64,000 nt of DNA from assembly GCF_000327485.1 (NCBI RefSeq), contig NC_019943.1, positions 2,756,859-2,820,858 on the forward strand, written 5' to 3'. Below the pieces are notes generated by a model, which was not told the DNA's origin, ran no database searches, and saw nothing but the letters and a program-made list of their open reading frames with translations. A program made the position numbers and the translations under genes. This DNA is from Methanoregula formicica SMSP. Lineage in GTDB: Archaea > Halobacteriota > Methanomicrobia > Methanomicrobiales > Methanospirillaceae. Shown piece after piece: positions 52,201-60,195 of this stretch. Position 1 is the stretch's first letter, and every line of letters starts with the position of its first letter.

Positions 52201-55004
52201 TCCACAAGGACGGCAGGCCGGTCCTCCTCAGGACAGGGGGCACCCCGGTCTTCGATGAGAACGGGGCCTTTGCCGGGTATTGCGGCGTTGACGTGGACAT
52301 CACGGATCAGCGGGCAAAAGAGGCAGCATTCCAGGCGATTGTAAAAAGCATGGTCGGGGCGACCGGCCTCGACTCGCTCTGGCAGATCACCGAGAGCGTC
52401 AGCTCCTGGCTGGGAACGGAGTGCGCCATGGTCGGGGAAATCCTTCCTGACCAGAAGAAGATCCGGGTCCTTGCCATGGTCCTTGATGGAAAACGGATCG
52501 AGGACTTCTCGTACACGCTCGAAGGCACGCCCTGTGAGGATGTCCGGGGGAAAGGATTCTGTTGCTATCCTGACAATGCGGTCCGCCTCTTTCCCCGTGC
52601 AAAGGACATTGTTGAACTGGGCATGCGGAGTTATGCCGGCACCCCGCTCCGCGACGCCGCGGGGAATGTCTTTGGGATCCTCTGCGCACTTTCAAGGAAC
52701 CCGTTGCCTGCCATCCCTTCCATGCAGGAGATCATGGAGATTATTGCCGTAAAAGCTGCAGCGGAGATAAAAAGCATGCAGATGACCCGGGCCCTGCAGG
52801 AGAGCGAACAGAAGTTCCGCTCGCTCGTGGAATACGCTCTTGAAGGGATCGTGATCACTGATTTGACCGGCACTGTCCTCTTCGCGAACAACGCTGCAGC
52901 GCAGACGCTGGAAATTCCCGGCGGGGGAGCGGCCCTCTGCAGCAGGAATGTGATGGAGTTCGTTGCCCCCGAATCACAGCCGGATGCCATGCGGGATTAT
53001 ACCGAGGTGGCAAACGGTCACGATTCCTATCTCGCGCAGTACAAGGTAATCACCGACAGGGGAAAGGAGATCTATGTCGAGAGCATCGGCAAGATGATCA
53101 CCTACGAAGGGCGGGCTGCCGATCTCATCTCTATCAGGGAGATCACCGAGCGGAAACAGGCAGAGGACGCCTTACACCGGAGCCAGCAGATGCTCGCAGA
53201 AGCCATGGACCTTGCCCACCTGGTGAACTGGGAGTACGATGTTGCGTCTGATCTTTTTACGTTCAACGACCGGTTCTATGCCCTGTACGGCACGACCGCG
53301 GAGCGGGAAGGGGGTACCCGGATGTCCTCAGAGGCTTATGCCCGTGAGTTCGTTCACCCGGACGACCGCCACATGGTAGGTGAGGAAGTACAACGGGCAC
53401 TGACAGCAACCGATCCGAAGTACTTCGCCGAGATCGAGCACCGGATTATCAGGAGGGACGGAGCAGTCCGGCACATCGTTGTAAGGATCCGGCTCGAAAC
53501 GGACGCGGACGGAAAGACCGTGAGGACTCACGGGGCAAACCAGGATATCACGGATACCCGGAAGGCCGAGGAAGCGGTCCGGGAGAGCGAGGCAAAATAC
53601 CGGCTCCTCGCAGAGAACGTTCACGACGTGATCTTCACGGCCGACATGAACATGCGCCTCACGTACATCTCCCCTTCGGTACAGGTACTGCGGGGCTGCA
53701 GCCCGGAAGAGTCCATGAAGGAGCCCCTCGCAAACGCCCTTACACCGGCATCCTTTGAAGTCCTGATGCGATCGCGGGAGGAAGGGCTTAACAACCTGAA
53801 GGAGGGCGGCAAGGCTCTTCCCAGCTGCACCATGGAGCTGGAATTTTACCGCAAGGACGGTTCCACGGTCTGGACCGAGACCATCATCGCCCTTGCCTTT
53901 GACAACAATAGGAAACCGGCAGGGGTTGTCGGGGTCATCCGTGACATCACCCAGAGAAAACTGGTCGAGAACGCACTCATGGAGAGCGAGGAGAAGTTCC
54001 GCTCCCTTGTCGAGACGTCTCCCGGTATCATCTGGGAGATCGACATCTCGGGAAAAATTCTCTATATCAGCCCCATGGTGAAGGAGGTGCTGGGGTACGA
54101 ACCGGAGGGGCTCGTGGGAGAGAAGTTCCAGGAACTTGTACTGAAACAGCTGCGGCCGATCTTCCTTAAGATGCTGGCCACCATGGCCTCGACGTCTGCC
54201 GGACTGCTCCTCCCCTACGAAATTATTGCCCGACACCGGGACGGCAGGGACATGGTCCTTGAGATCCGGCCCTCATGGGTCACCGGTATCAACGGGAACG
54301 TGACCGGATTCCGGGGCGTTGCCTATGACACCACCCGAAGGAAGAAGGCCGAAGAGGCCCTCAAGCGGGCGAACCGGCAGCTGAACCTGCTTGGGAGCAT
54401 CACCCGGCATGACCTCTTAAACAAGATCACGGTCATTCTCGGGAACCTCAAGATCGTGGAGAAGAAGTGTAAAGACCCGGATGATGAGGAGCACCTCAAA
54501 AGAATACGGTATGCCACAAGCGCGATCAAGTCCCAGATAGAATTCACCCGGGTTTACCAGAATCTTGGCACTCACGAACCGCAGTGGATCGCGCTTGACT
54601 CCGTCATGCCCCGCCCGCATGTCCCGCCATCGGTGACCATGAAGACGGAGGTGCAGGACATCGAGATCCTGGCCGACCCGATGCTGGAGAAGGTCTTCTT
54701 CAACTTAATCGACAATTCCATCCGCCACGGGGACCATGTCACGGAGATCCATGTTACCACCCGCACGTCCGGGGATGACCTCGTGATCGTCTGGGAGGAC
54801 AACGGGGCGGGTATCGAAACGGAGGACAAGGAGCATATCTTCCGGCGCGGCTTTGGCAAAAACACCGGCCTTGGGATGTTCCTTGCACGGGAGATCCTCT
54901 CCTTAACAAACATCCTGATCCGGGAAACCGGCGAGCCGGGGAAGGGTGCCCGGTTCGAGATCACGGTGCCAAAGGAAATGTGGCGGATCTTCCCGGGCAG
55001 GTGA
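49212..55004 (+). CDS. Very large hybrid sensor kinase: receiver, about 11 PAS, GAF, histidine kinase
   Basis: This single 1930-aa soluble protein starts with a receiver domain (about 1-125, phospho-acceptor Asp52 in VSDYLMP). It then has about seven PAS domains separated by ITxRKxAE-type linkers, a GAF domain (about residues 1040-1190), and four more PAS domains. It ends in a histidine kinase module with His ~1733 in SITRHDLLNK and an ATPase domain (LIDNSIRHGD, WEDNGAGIE, GFGKNTGLGMFLAREI). There are no membrane segments, so it senses inside the cell. An amplified PAS array within a receiver-first kinase is unusual. The first PAS (INFLPDATFAIDKTG) closely resembles the last PAS of the regulator at 60196. 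Confidence 0.93.
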   Translation: MISVLYVDDERDLLEVTKLFLELGGDITVTTMLSAQEALDQNIGSFDAIVSDYLMPGMDGIVFLKAVRHQYGDIPFILFTGRGREEVVIEAINNGADSYLQKGADPNAQFAELAHRIRQAVKRQHAEQSLHESEKRLADIINFLPDATFAIDKTGHVIAWNRAIEELTGVLSEDIIDKGEYEYAIPLYGKCQPILIDLIFEPGTVIPDRYANLIQEKDTFIAETTLPRPDEQTITIMVKASPLYNQQGEIVGAIESIRDITELKRAERELKRSEKWFRFLIQNSSDMIRIIGPDGLISYTTPSTKRILGYNPADLVGKDPFEYLHPDDREPVRKALAEAMQERHQHTPTEYRIRHADGHYVSVEAVANNLLDVPEINGIVITVRPISDRMRAEVEIAQSRKDVAESEDQYKTLFEGAHDAIFIADRKSFLNCNHSAEVLFGCSRDLLINRTLLDFSPEIQPGGQQSRKMAREKIDAAISGKPQVFEWVHLRHDHTPFDAEISLNRVLIRGSYYIQGIVRDITDRKKAEAALRESESKFSTVFEKSPVAHTLVSVEEGTFVDVNEAFIRGTGYAREEVNGKTAEELQLFSDPAERERLTALLMEQQEITGLEVSFRTRFGETRACLFSARPIVMAGKPHILSTLEDITERKKAEEALKESEELFRAVSEYSHNAICIVNEQGKITWANDQVLALGGYTREQIYAAPSFAAFIAPESSDWVLANFKKFAAGEPYEHHYQFTIIRADGKKRLCTKHMTDFSDRQGKRNLVINMFDITEKAKAEEALQESESKLRRIADNAPDIIFRMSLPEGKYEYISPASLALTGYTPEEFYDDPGLVRTLIHPSWQEYFRMQWDALMTGSAPPSYEFQIIDRAGEIRWFNQRNMLVTGSGDRIIAIEGIITDITRQKDTERELRKNELRSLAVSANAGSWIWEIDPEGIYRYSSPAVLNILGYKPEEIVGRMHFYDLFDPSIREKLTHEVFATMEGREPFRNLENLNVHKDGRPVLLRTGGTPVFDENGAFAGYCGVDVDITDQRAKEAAFQAIVKSMVGATGLDSLWQITESVSSWLGTECAMVGEILPDQKKIRVLAMVLDGKRIEDFSYTLEGTPCEDVRGKGFCCYPDNAVRLFPRAKDIVELGMRSYAGTPLRDAAGNVFGILCALSRNPLPAIPSMQEIMEIIAVKAAAEIKSMQMTRALQESEQKFRSLVEYALEGIVITDLTGTVLFANNAAAQTLEIPGGGAALCSRNVMEFVAPESQPDAMRDYTEVANGHDSYLAQYKVITDRGKEIYVESIGKMITYEGRAADLISIREITERKQAEDALHRSQQMLAEAMDLAHLVNWEYDVASDLFTFNDRFYALYGTTAEREGGTRMSSEAYAREFVHPDDRHMVGEEVQRALTATDPKYFAEIEHRIIRRDGAVRHIVVRIRLETDADGKTVRTHGANQDITDTRKAEEAVRESEAKYRLLAENVHDVIFTADMNMRLTYISPSVQVLRGCSPEESMKEPLANALTPASFEVLMRSREEGLNNLKEGGKALPSCTMELEFYRKDGSTVWTETIIALAFDNNRKPAGVVGVIRDITQRKLVENALMESEEKFRSLVETSPGIIWEIDISGKILYISPMVKEVLGYEPEGLVGEKFQELVLKQLRPIFLKMLATMASTSAGLLLPYEIIARHRDGRDMVLEIRPSWVTGINGNVTGFRGVAYDTTRRKKAEEALKRANRQLNLLGSITRHDLLNKITVILGNLKIVEKKCKDPDDEEHLKRIRYATSAIKSQIEFTRVYQNLGTHEPQWIALDSVMPRPHVPPSVTMKTEVQDIEILADPMLEKVFFNLIDNSIRHGDHVTEIHVTTRTSGDDLVIVWEDNGAGIETEDKEHIFRRGFGKNTGLGMFLAREILSLTNILIRETGEPGKGARFEITVPKEMWRIFPGR

Positions 55005-55455
55005 TCTTTTCTTCATTACCTGGTTCAGAGAGCTAACCTGCCGGACTGTTCGCATTCCGTGACAGGCAGGGCTCCCCTCCCCGGATCCCCCGGATACGGC
55101 AATCCGAACCCGTAAAGAGCTCCGATTCCTTATTTCCGGTCCGGCATAACCGGATAGTTTTACCACTTTTTGTTGGGAGTTTTTCAGAAAATCACTTATC
55201 GTCTTCCTTTTGTCAAACAGACGGTATCACGCTGAGAATAACCGGAGAGTATAGAAGAGTTCCAGCAGGGGATCGTCTTCCTTTCCAGAGAGAGGGGGGG
55301 GAGGAGAGGGGGTGGACCGGAATACAGATATGGGCGTTTTCCGGGGTGATACCCGGGATTGATCCTGAAATGATGTTCTCTGATCCGATGTGACGTTTCA
55401 GGATGCGCTCCCCTCATCGAAGAGATAATACTTCTTCTCCGGCTCGATCGGCCTA
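55005..55455. other. Intergenic stretch with possible out-of-frame tail of the methylase
   Basis: These 450 bp after the large kinase contain G-rich runs (near 55295) and no full gene. On the minus strand, sequence just past the methylase stop reads in another frame as PDRPIEPEKKYYLFDEGSAS ending at 55398, a protein-like C-terminus. A one-base indel in the GGG before the stop would connect it to the methylase. Otherwise nothing is recognised here. Confidence 0.4.
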
Positions 55456-57879
55456 TCAGGCAGATCCCGCTTCCACCACCGCGATCTCCTCCGAAGTCAG
55501 CCCGTACAGCTCGTACACCAGCGCATCGATCCGGACGTCCGTTGCATCGATCTCCTGCTGCACGAACCGGCGCTCCTGGTCGGTTTTGGTCCGGGAACAA
55601 TAATCCTGCAGCGAGATCATCTGCGAGACCAGCAACATGATCTTTTCGTAAATTTTTTTGTCCGAAAATTTTTCAAAGTCCGGCACGATGACCGGAAATT
55701 TTCCGAGCGATGCCGGGCTCATGTGATACCCGCGGTCCGTGTACGGGCAGATGTGCCAGATGATGAACCGGCCGAGCGTTGAGTTCAGGATCGCCGCGAG
55801 ATACGGATCATTCCGGAGAATTGCAGAGACCGTACTTGCCATGGCGTACGTACCTTTCTGATCGAGACTGAATGCCGGGCTGTGCTGATGGAGCGCAAAA
55901 ATAATTTTTCGCATGGGTTTTTCCGGAAGGAAATGTTCCTGAACATGATCCTGTGCGCGATCCTGCTCATCATCATCGGTACTCCGGCCTGACTCCTTAC
56001 CTCTACGCTCTGTTCCGCTTTCCAGGTACTGTACCAGTGCCCGGCATTTCCGGATCCTGCTGCTGCCCGTTCCGGTGATCGCATACCGCGACGGCTTTTT
56101 TGGAACATAGCGCCGGATATCGGCCGGGCAGAGGAGCGGCACGAAAAAACGCCTGGCCCACCATGCGTTCTTTGTCAGCCGGTTCCGCGTCACCCGGTTC
56201 ACGACCAGGGGATTGTCCTGTTCAGCATGCGTCCCTGTCCCGAGCTCCCCCATGACATACTCTTCGAGCAGGGTGCCTTTTCCCCGGATCTTGAGAAGGA
56301 TCTTTTCTGTGCGGGTGTCCTCCAGCGTCCAGCCGCCATCGTCCAGCATGCGCGGATCAAGTTGGAAATCGTGCCGGCCTGAAAAACAATCCGGGGAGAC
56401 CGTGAAGGGATCGCGGGGCCCCTCGTTCTTCAGCACGAGAAGGTAGATAGGCATATCCCCTTCCGGCAGTACCCGCGTCCTTCCGGTACAGGCGACCCGG
56501 GTGATCTGCCGGCCGAGCAGGAGGCGACGGAGCGGCCGGGCATGCTCCGATCGCAGGAATGTCCCGGGCACAAGGAAGGCAAGCGTTCCTCCGGGCCTGA
56601 TGAGCGAGAGACTGCGCTCGATGAAGTACCCGTACAGGCCGGCGGAAGCCGCATACGAATCATAGTGCGTCTGGAAGTATTCCTCGCGTGCCTTCACAGC
56701 GAACGGCCGGTACGGAGGCGGGGCACCGATCACTGCATCGAACCCGCCCTGTGCCATGATGTCCGGGTACGCAGCCCGCCAATCGAATGCGTTCACGCGC
56801 CGGCGTTCCTCCGCATTGAACGGGAAGACCGGCTTGCCGGAAAAATAGTCCGGGCCAATCAGCGCATTCCCGCACCGGATCGTTTCCGTGAGGAAAGTAC
56901 AGGCAGCCCTGATCTGATCCGGGCCGGGCACCACAGGACCAGACTTCCGGCACTCCTCAATGAACGCAAGCAGCAGGACAAACCGGGCTGCGCTCACGGA
57001 TTCCGGGTCGATATCGGTGCCGAAGACTGAGGTGCTGAGAACCTTCAGCAGCTCTGAAATGGTCAGTGGCCGGTTGTTCCGGCCCTGTTTTTTCCGGACA
57101 CGGTTGCGAAACAGTGCAAGGAGGAAGAGCCCGGCCCCGCAGGCCGGGTCAAGAGCCCGGATCTCCCGCATCTCTTCCCGGGCATTTTTGCTTCCGTTCC
57201 GGACGGCACTTGTTACAACCTGTTCAACAACTTCCTGCGGGGGAACATCGACAGTTCCGGTATAGAGGAGCGCGGATTTCCCCACCCGGGCAACACGATA
57301 CCCTTCACCAACCTGAAGGCGCGTGGCAACAACATGATCGAGAACCGCTGCAAGATCTTCGGGCGGGAGCCCCGCCACCGGGTCAGGGAGCTCCGCGCTG
57401 TCCAGCCTGCCGATGGCATCACGGAGCGGCTCATCGTTGACCACGGGCAGCGCACGGGAGCCCGCAGGTCCGGGTTCAAAGAACCGTTCCGGGTCAAGAC
57501 CGGCATCGGAGCAGGCGCGCCCCATGCGTTGTGTAATCCCATTGCATCCTGCGAGATCCGCGAGCGTGCCGGGCTCCGTGAACCCGCATGCCTGGCCGGT
57601 TTTCAGGAAGAGGATTTGCATGAAGGCCGAGACGGTGAGGTAGTTGAGATCGTGATCGGTAATCGCGTGCGAGTCACTGACAAGCCTGCGGGCAATGCGA
57701 TCACGGGTGAACTCTAAGGCCGAGAGCAGGACTGCCCCACCAGGGGAGAGGGCATCCTGTACCGTTCTTTCCGATGCCGCCAGTCCAGCCATTTTAGTAA
57801 ATAATGGATCTGGATCCCGATAAGAGTGTGGCGGAGCCGGTAAAATTGGTGGAAGGAGGTGCTTTTGCTCCGCGAGCAT
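55456..57879 (-). CDS. Adenine-specific DNA methylase-like protein (Eco57I-type), altered catalytic motif
   Basis: This 807-aa protein has an N-terminal helical region, then a SAM-binding methylase domain with motif I ALDPACGAGLFLLAL (Asp244) and TSVFGTDIDPESVSAARF. The motif IV region reads FDAVIGAPPPYRPF (385-390) where active adenine methylases have NPPY/F, so the catalytic Asn is absent. The C-terminal target-recognition region includes LNSTLGRFIIWHICPYTDRGYHMSPASLGKFPV, seen in type IIG-like enzymes. There is no nuclease motif that I can see. Start 57879 (MLAEQKHLL) was chosen over the longer frame to 57954. It may be an inactive or repurposed methylase. Confidence 0.75.
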   Translation of the reverse strand: MLAEQKHLLPPILPAPPHSYRDPDPLFTKMAGLAASERTVQDALSPGGAVLLSALEFTRDRIARRLVSDSHAITDHDLNYLTVSAFMQILFLKTGQACGFTEPGTLADLAGCNGITQRMGRACSDAGLDPERFFEPGPAGSRALPVVNDEPLRDAIGRLDSAELPDPVAGLPPEDLAAVLDHVVATRLQVGEGYRVARVGKSALLYTGTVDVPPQEVVEQVVTSAVRNGSKNAREEMREIRALDPACGAGLFLLALFRNRVRKKQGRNNRPLTISELLKVLSTSVFGTDIDPESVSAARFVLLLAFIEECRKSGPVVPGPDQIRAACTFLTETIRCGNALIGPDYFSGKPVFPFNAEERRRVNAFDWRAAYPDIMAQGGFDAVIGAPPPYRPFAVKAREEYFQTHYDSYAASAGLYGYFIERSLSLIRPGGTLAFLVPGTFLRSEHARPLRRLLLGRQITRVACTGRTRVLPEGDMPIYLLVLKNEGPRDPFTVSPDCFSGRHDFQLDPRMLDDGGWTLEDTRTEKILLKIRGKGTLLEEYVMGELGTGTHAEQDNPLVVNRVTRNRLTKNAWWARRFFVPLLCPADIRRYVPKKPSRYAITGTGSSRIRKCRALVQYLESGTERRGKESGRSTDDDEQDRAQDHVQEHFLPEKPMRKIIFALHQHSPAFSLDQKGTYAMASTVSAILRNDPYLAAILNSTLGRFIIWHICPYTDRGYHMSPASLGKFPVIVPDFEKFSDKKIYEKIMLLVSQMISLQDYCSRTKTDQERRFVQQEIDATDVRIDALVYELYGLTSEEIAVVEAGSA

Positions 57880-57998
57880 GCCGCCATTCTGCCGTTGTTC
57901 TTCCCCGCGGGACCGTTCCCGCGACAGAACAGTTAAGGGCTCCCATGACAACAAGGGGATAACCGTAATTGTACAGTCACCGGATCCGGGGAGAGATC

Positions 57999-58706
57999 AT
58001 GGCAGCAAAGAGACCAGCAAAAAAGAAGACGGACAAGAGTCCGGCACCTGTACAGGAAACGCCAGTACCAAAGGTGCCGCAAAAAGGAACGGAAGCGGGG
58101 GGTGTGCCGGAGGTTCCTGCTGCATCGGAACCCGCGAGTACACCGGCCGCCGGACCGCCAGCTGCTCCGATACAACCGGAGCCCGCACCGGCAAAGCCCG
58201 CGGCCGCCGGCAGGATGGCAAATGCCACCGCAACGCAGGCAAAGACCTTCGAGGTCGTTGTCTTCACGCTCGGAAACGAGCAGTTTGCGATCGATCTCTT
58301 CGATGTCAAAGAGGTGGTCGAGTACACGACCATAACAAAGCTCCCCAATGTCCCGCCCTACATCAAGGGGATCATGGATCTCCGCGGCGAGATCACGACT
58401 ATCATCGACCTGCGGAAACGGCTCAGCCTCCGCGAAGATCCCGGGGGAGTTCCTGAGAACTCGCGCATCATCGTGCTGGACAACAGCGTCACCAGCACAA
58501 AGACCGGCATCCATGTCGACGATGTCACATCCGTCTCCACGTTCGAAACCACGCGGGTGGATTATGCCTCGGGGGCCATGAACAACGAGGATGAGGCAAT
58601 CCTTGGCATCATCAAGAAGAAGGTGAAGGTCAACGACACGGAGACAAACGAACTGATCATATGGCTCGATATCCGGAAGCTCATCGAGGATATCGAGGCC
58701 GACTGA
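57999..58706 (+). CDS. cheW: CheW chemotaxis adaptor, with Ala/Pro-rich N-terminal extension
   Basis: This 235-aa protein has an N-terminal ~85-residue Ala/Pro/Lys-rich, probably disordered extension. The CheW domain (about 90-233) contains FEVVVFTLGNEQFAIDLFDVKEVV, ITKLPNVPPYIKGIMDLRGEI and SRIIVLDNSVTSTKTG. CheW links chemoreceptors to CheA. A second paralogue lies at 63417 with a near-identical core. The start at 57999 (MAAKRPAKKK) is preceded by GGGGAGAG. No CheA gene is in the window. Confidence 0.92.
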   Translation: MAAKRPAKKKTDKSPAPVQETPVPKVPQKGTEAGGVPEVPAASEPASTPAAGPPAAPIQPEPAPAKPAAAGRMANATATQAKTFEVVVFTLGNEQFAIDLFDVKEVVEYTTITKLPNVPPYIKGIMDLRGEITTIIDLRKRLSLREDPGGVPENSRIIVLDNSVTSTKTGIHVDDVTSVSTFETTRVDYASGAMNNEDEAILGIIKKKVKVNDTETNELIIWLDIRKLIEDIEAD

Positions 58707-58845
58707 CCTTCTTCTTTTTCTGCCGGTTCTCTGCGGTTTGTCTTCCTCTCCGTCCCTTTTTTCAGAAACTCCCCGCTACAAAGAAACGGTTATCCTGCCG
58801 GCACGCACAATCCTCGTGAGAGACAAACCGTTCCAGTGACCTGCC

Positions 58846-59430
58846 ATGCCGGAGATACCAGAAGAAAACGCTACAGAAGCCCGTATTGCCTTTCGGACCA
58901 TCGCCCACCTGTACGATGCTGACGATCCCTCACCCGAACCGTGCCGGGAACTGACGGACCGGGCCGAGGGCCAAATCTTCCGTTCCGTGGTCGACAAGGC
59001 GAAGGGTTCCCGCCGCGAGCTGCGCAATTCCATTGAGATTACCCTCCCCGCGTCCGATCTCGCACCGGGCCGTGACAGATCCATTGTCTCGGCAGTCCGG
59101 TCCCACTTCCAAATCCGGGCAGACGAGATGCAGCGGAGCATGCGGCTTACCCAGAGGGCCGGCCTCCGGGAGATCCGGCTCACCATCGCGGTCTGCGTCC
59201 CCTCGTTTTTGGGTATCGCTGCCTGTTCCCGGTTCCGGGGCGATCCGCTCATCGAGGTGATCGAGAACGTGCTCGTGATCTTCTGCTGGGTCACGATCTG
59301 GCAGCCCTTCCAGTCGCTCGTCTTCGACCGGTGGACCCAGAGCGTTACTGCAAAAGTGTATCGCCGGATTGCGGAGATGGAGATCCGCGTGCTGCCCGAT
59401 GATGACACGCTGCCCCGGGCGCGGGGATAA
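58846..59430 (+). CDS. Hypothetical membrane protein
   Basis: This 194-aa protein has an acidic N-terminal half (DADDPSPEPCRELTD, ASDLAPGRDRSIVSAV) and two hydrophobic segments near residues 110-127 and 137-153. A basic helix precedes the first (RLTQRAGLREIRL). I recognise no family. It stands between cheW and an HdeD-like gene, 40 bp apart, and may be co-transcribed with the latter. Confidence 0.6.
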   Translation: MPEIPEENATEARIAFRTIAHLYDADDPSPEPCRELTDRAEGQIFRSVVDKAKGSRRELRNSIEITLPASDLAPGRDRSIVSAVRSHFQIRADEMQRSMRLTQRAGLREIRLTIAVCVPSFLGIAACSRFRGDPLIEVIENVLVIFCWVTIWQPFQSLVFDRWTQSVTAKVYRRIAEMEIRVLPDDDTLPRARG

Positions 59431-59470
59431 TGATAATACCCCGGCCGGGGGTACAAGCATATGATCCACC

Positions 59471-59875
59471 ATGGAACCTGAAATCCTGACCCGCGGCATC
59501 TTCGCCCTGATCGTGGGCGTCCTCTGTTTCCTCATCCCGACCGGGATGCAGGCCGTGTTCGCCTACCTTGTCGGCATCTTCCTGCTGGTACTCTCGATCG
59601 TCACCGGCGCCATCTCCATCAGCGAATCCGGGAAGGTGCACTGGGGGGTGCTGGTCATCGCCTACTCGCTGGAGGCCCTGCCGTTCCGGATCCTCCTTGG
59701 CGTCAGCGGGTTCTTTGCGCTGCTCTTCGGTATCATCATCGGTTTCGCCCCCCTCCCGACCGAGGGATCGGTGATCCTGATCCTGCTCATCGGGGTCTTC
59801 TGCCTCTTCTTCAGTATCATCAGTCTCATCACCGGCATGCTGATGCACAAGGGCGAAGTGATCGTCGCTGCCTGA
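59471..59875 (+). CDS. HdeD-like/DUF308 small membrane protein
   Basis: This 134-aa protein has four hydrophobic helices (about 10-24, 30-48, 56-90 as a pair, 100-122), arranged like the DUF308/HdeD family, with the typical FALIVGVLCFLIPTG start. HdeD-type proteins are linked to acid stress in bacteria, but the archaeal role is unknown. A transport or lipid role is also possible. It follows the hypothetical membrane gene. Confidence 0.7.
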   Translation: MEPEILTRGIFALIVGVLCFLIPTGMQAVFAYLVGIFLLVLSIVTGAISISESGKVHWGVLVIAYSLEALPFRILLGVSGFFALLFGIIIGFAPLPTEGSVILILLIGVFCLFFSIISLITGMLMHKGEVIVAA

Positions 59876-59899
59876 CGCGGTCGCGGAGGCCGGCTCCCT

Positions 59900-60106
59900 T
59901 CATTCTTTTCCCGCGTGCCGGAAAAACCGCGGATCAGGTGCTCTATCACCAAGAACCGGCGACAGTATCACGCACAAAAAACAGAAGAGTATTAGTCCCG
60001 GCCCATCACGCCGCAGCTCCGTCTCGTTCTTCTGCCCTTTATGATAGTCCCGGCGGTTGGCTTCGTACCGCCGGACCATATCCAGTACTGCCTGTGGTGC
60101 CGGCAA
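59900..60106 (-). pseudogene. N-terminal remnant of a restriction-modification (Eco57I-type) protein
   Basis: A short frame beginning at TTG 60106 encodes AVLDMVRRYEANRRDYHKGQ then KNETELRRD, closely matching the N-terminal conserved segment (xxNExxLRREF) of large Eco57I-type restriction-modification enzymes. The following residues are hydrophobic and unrelated, and no methylase or nuclease part follows. It appears to be the truncated end of a lost gene, not related in position to the methylase at 55456. Confidence 0.5.
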
Positions 60107-60195
60107 TTTTCGCCTCTCGTATGATAGATACGCGGGCGTTCCACCATGTAACTTTCTATTTCAAGTGCGCGCCGTAGACAAAGGCGTATCGGCTC

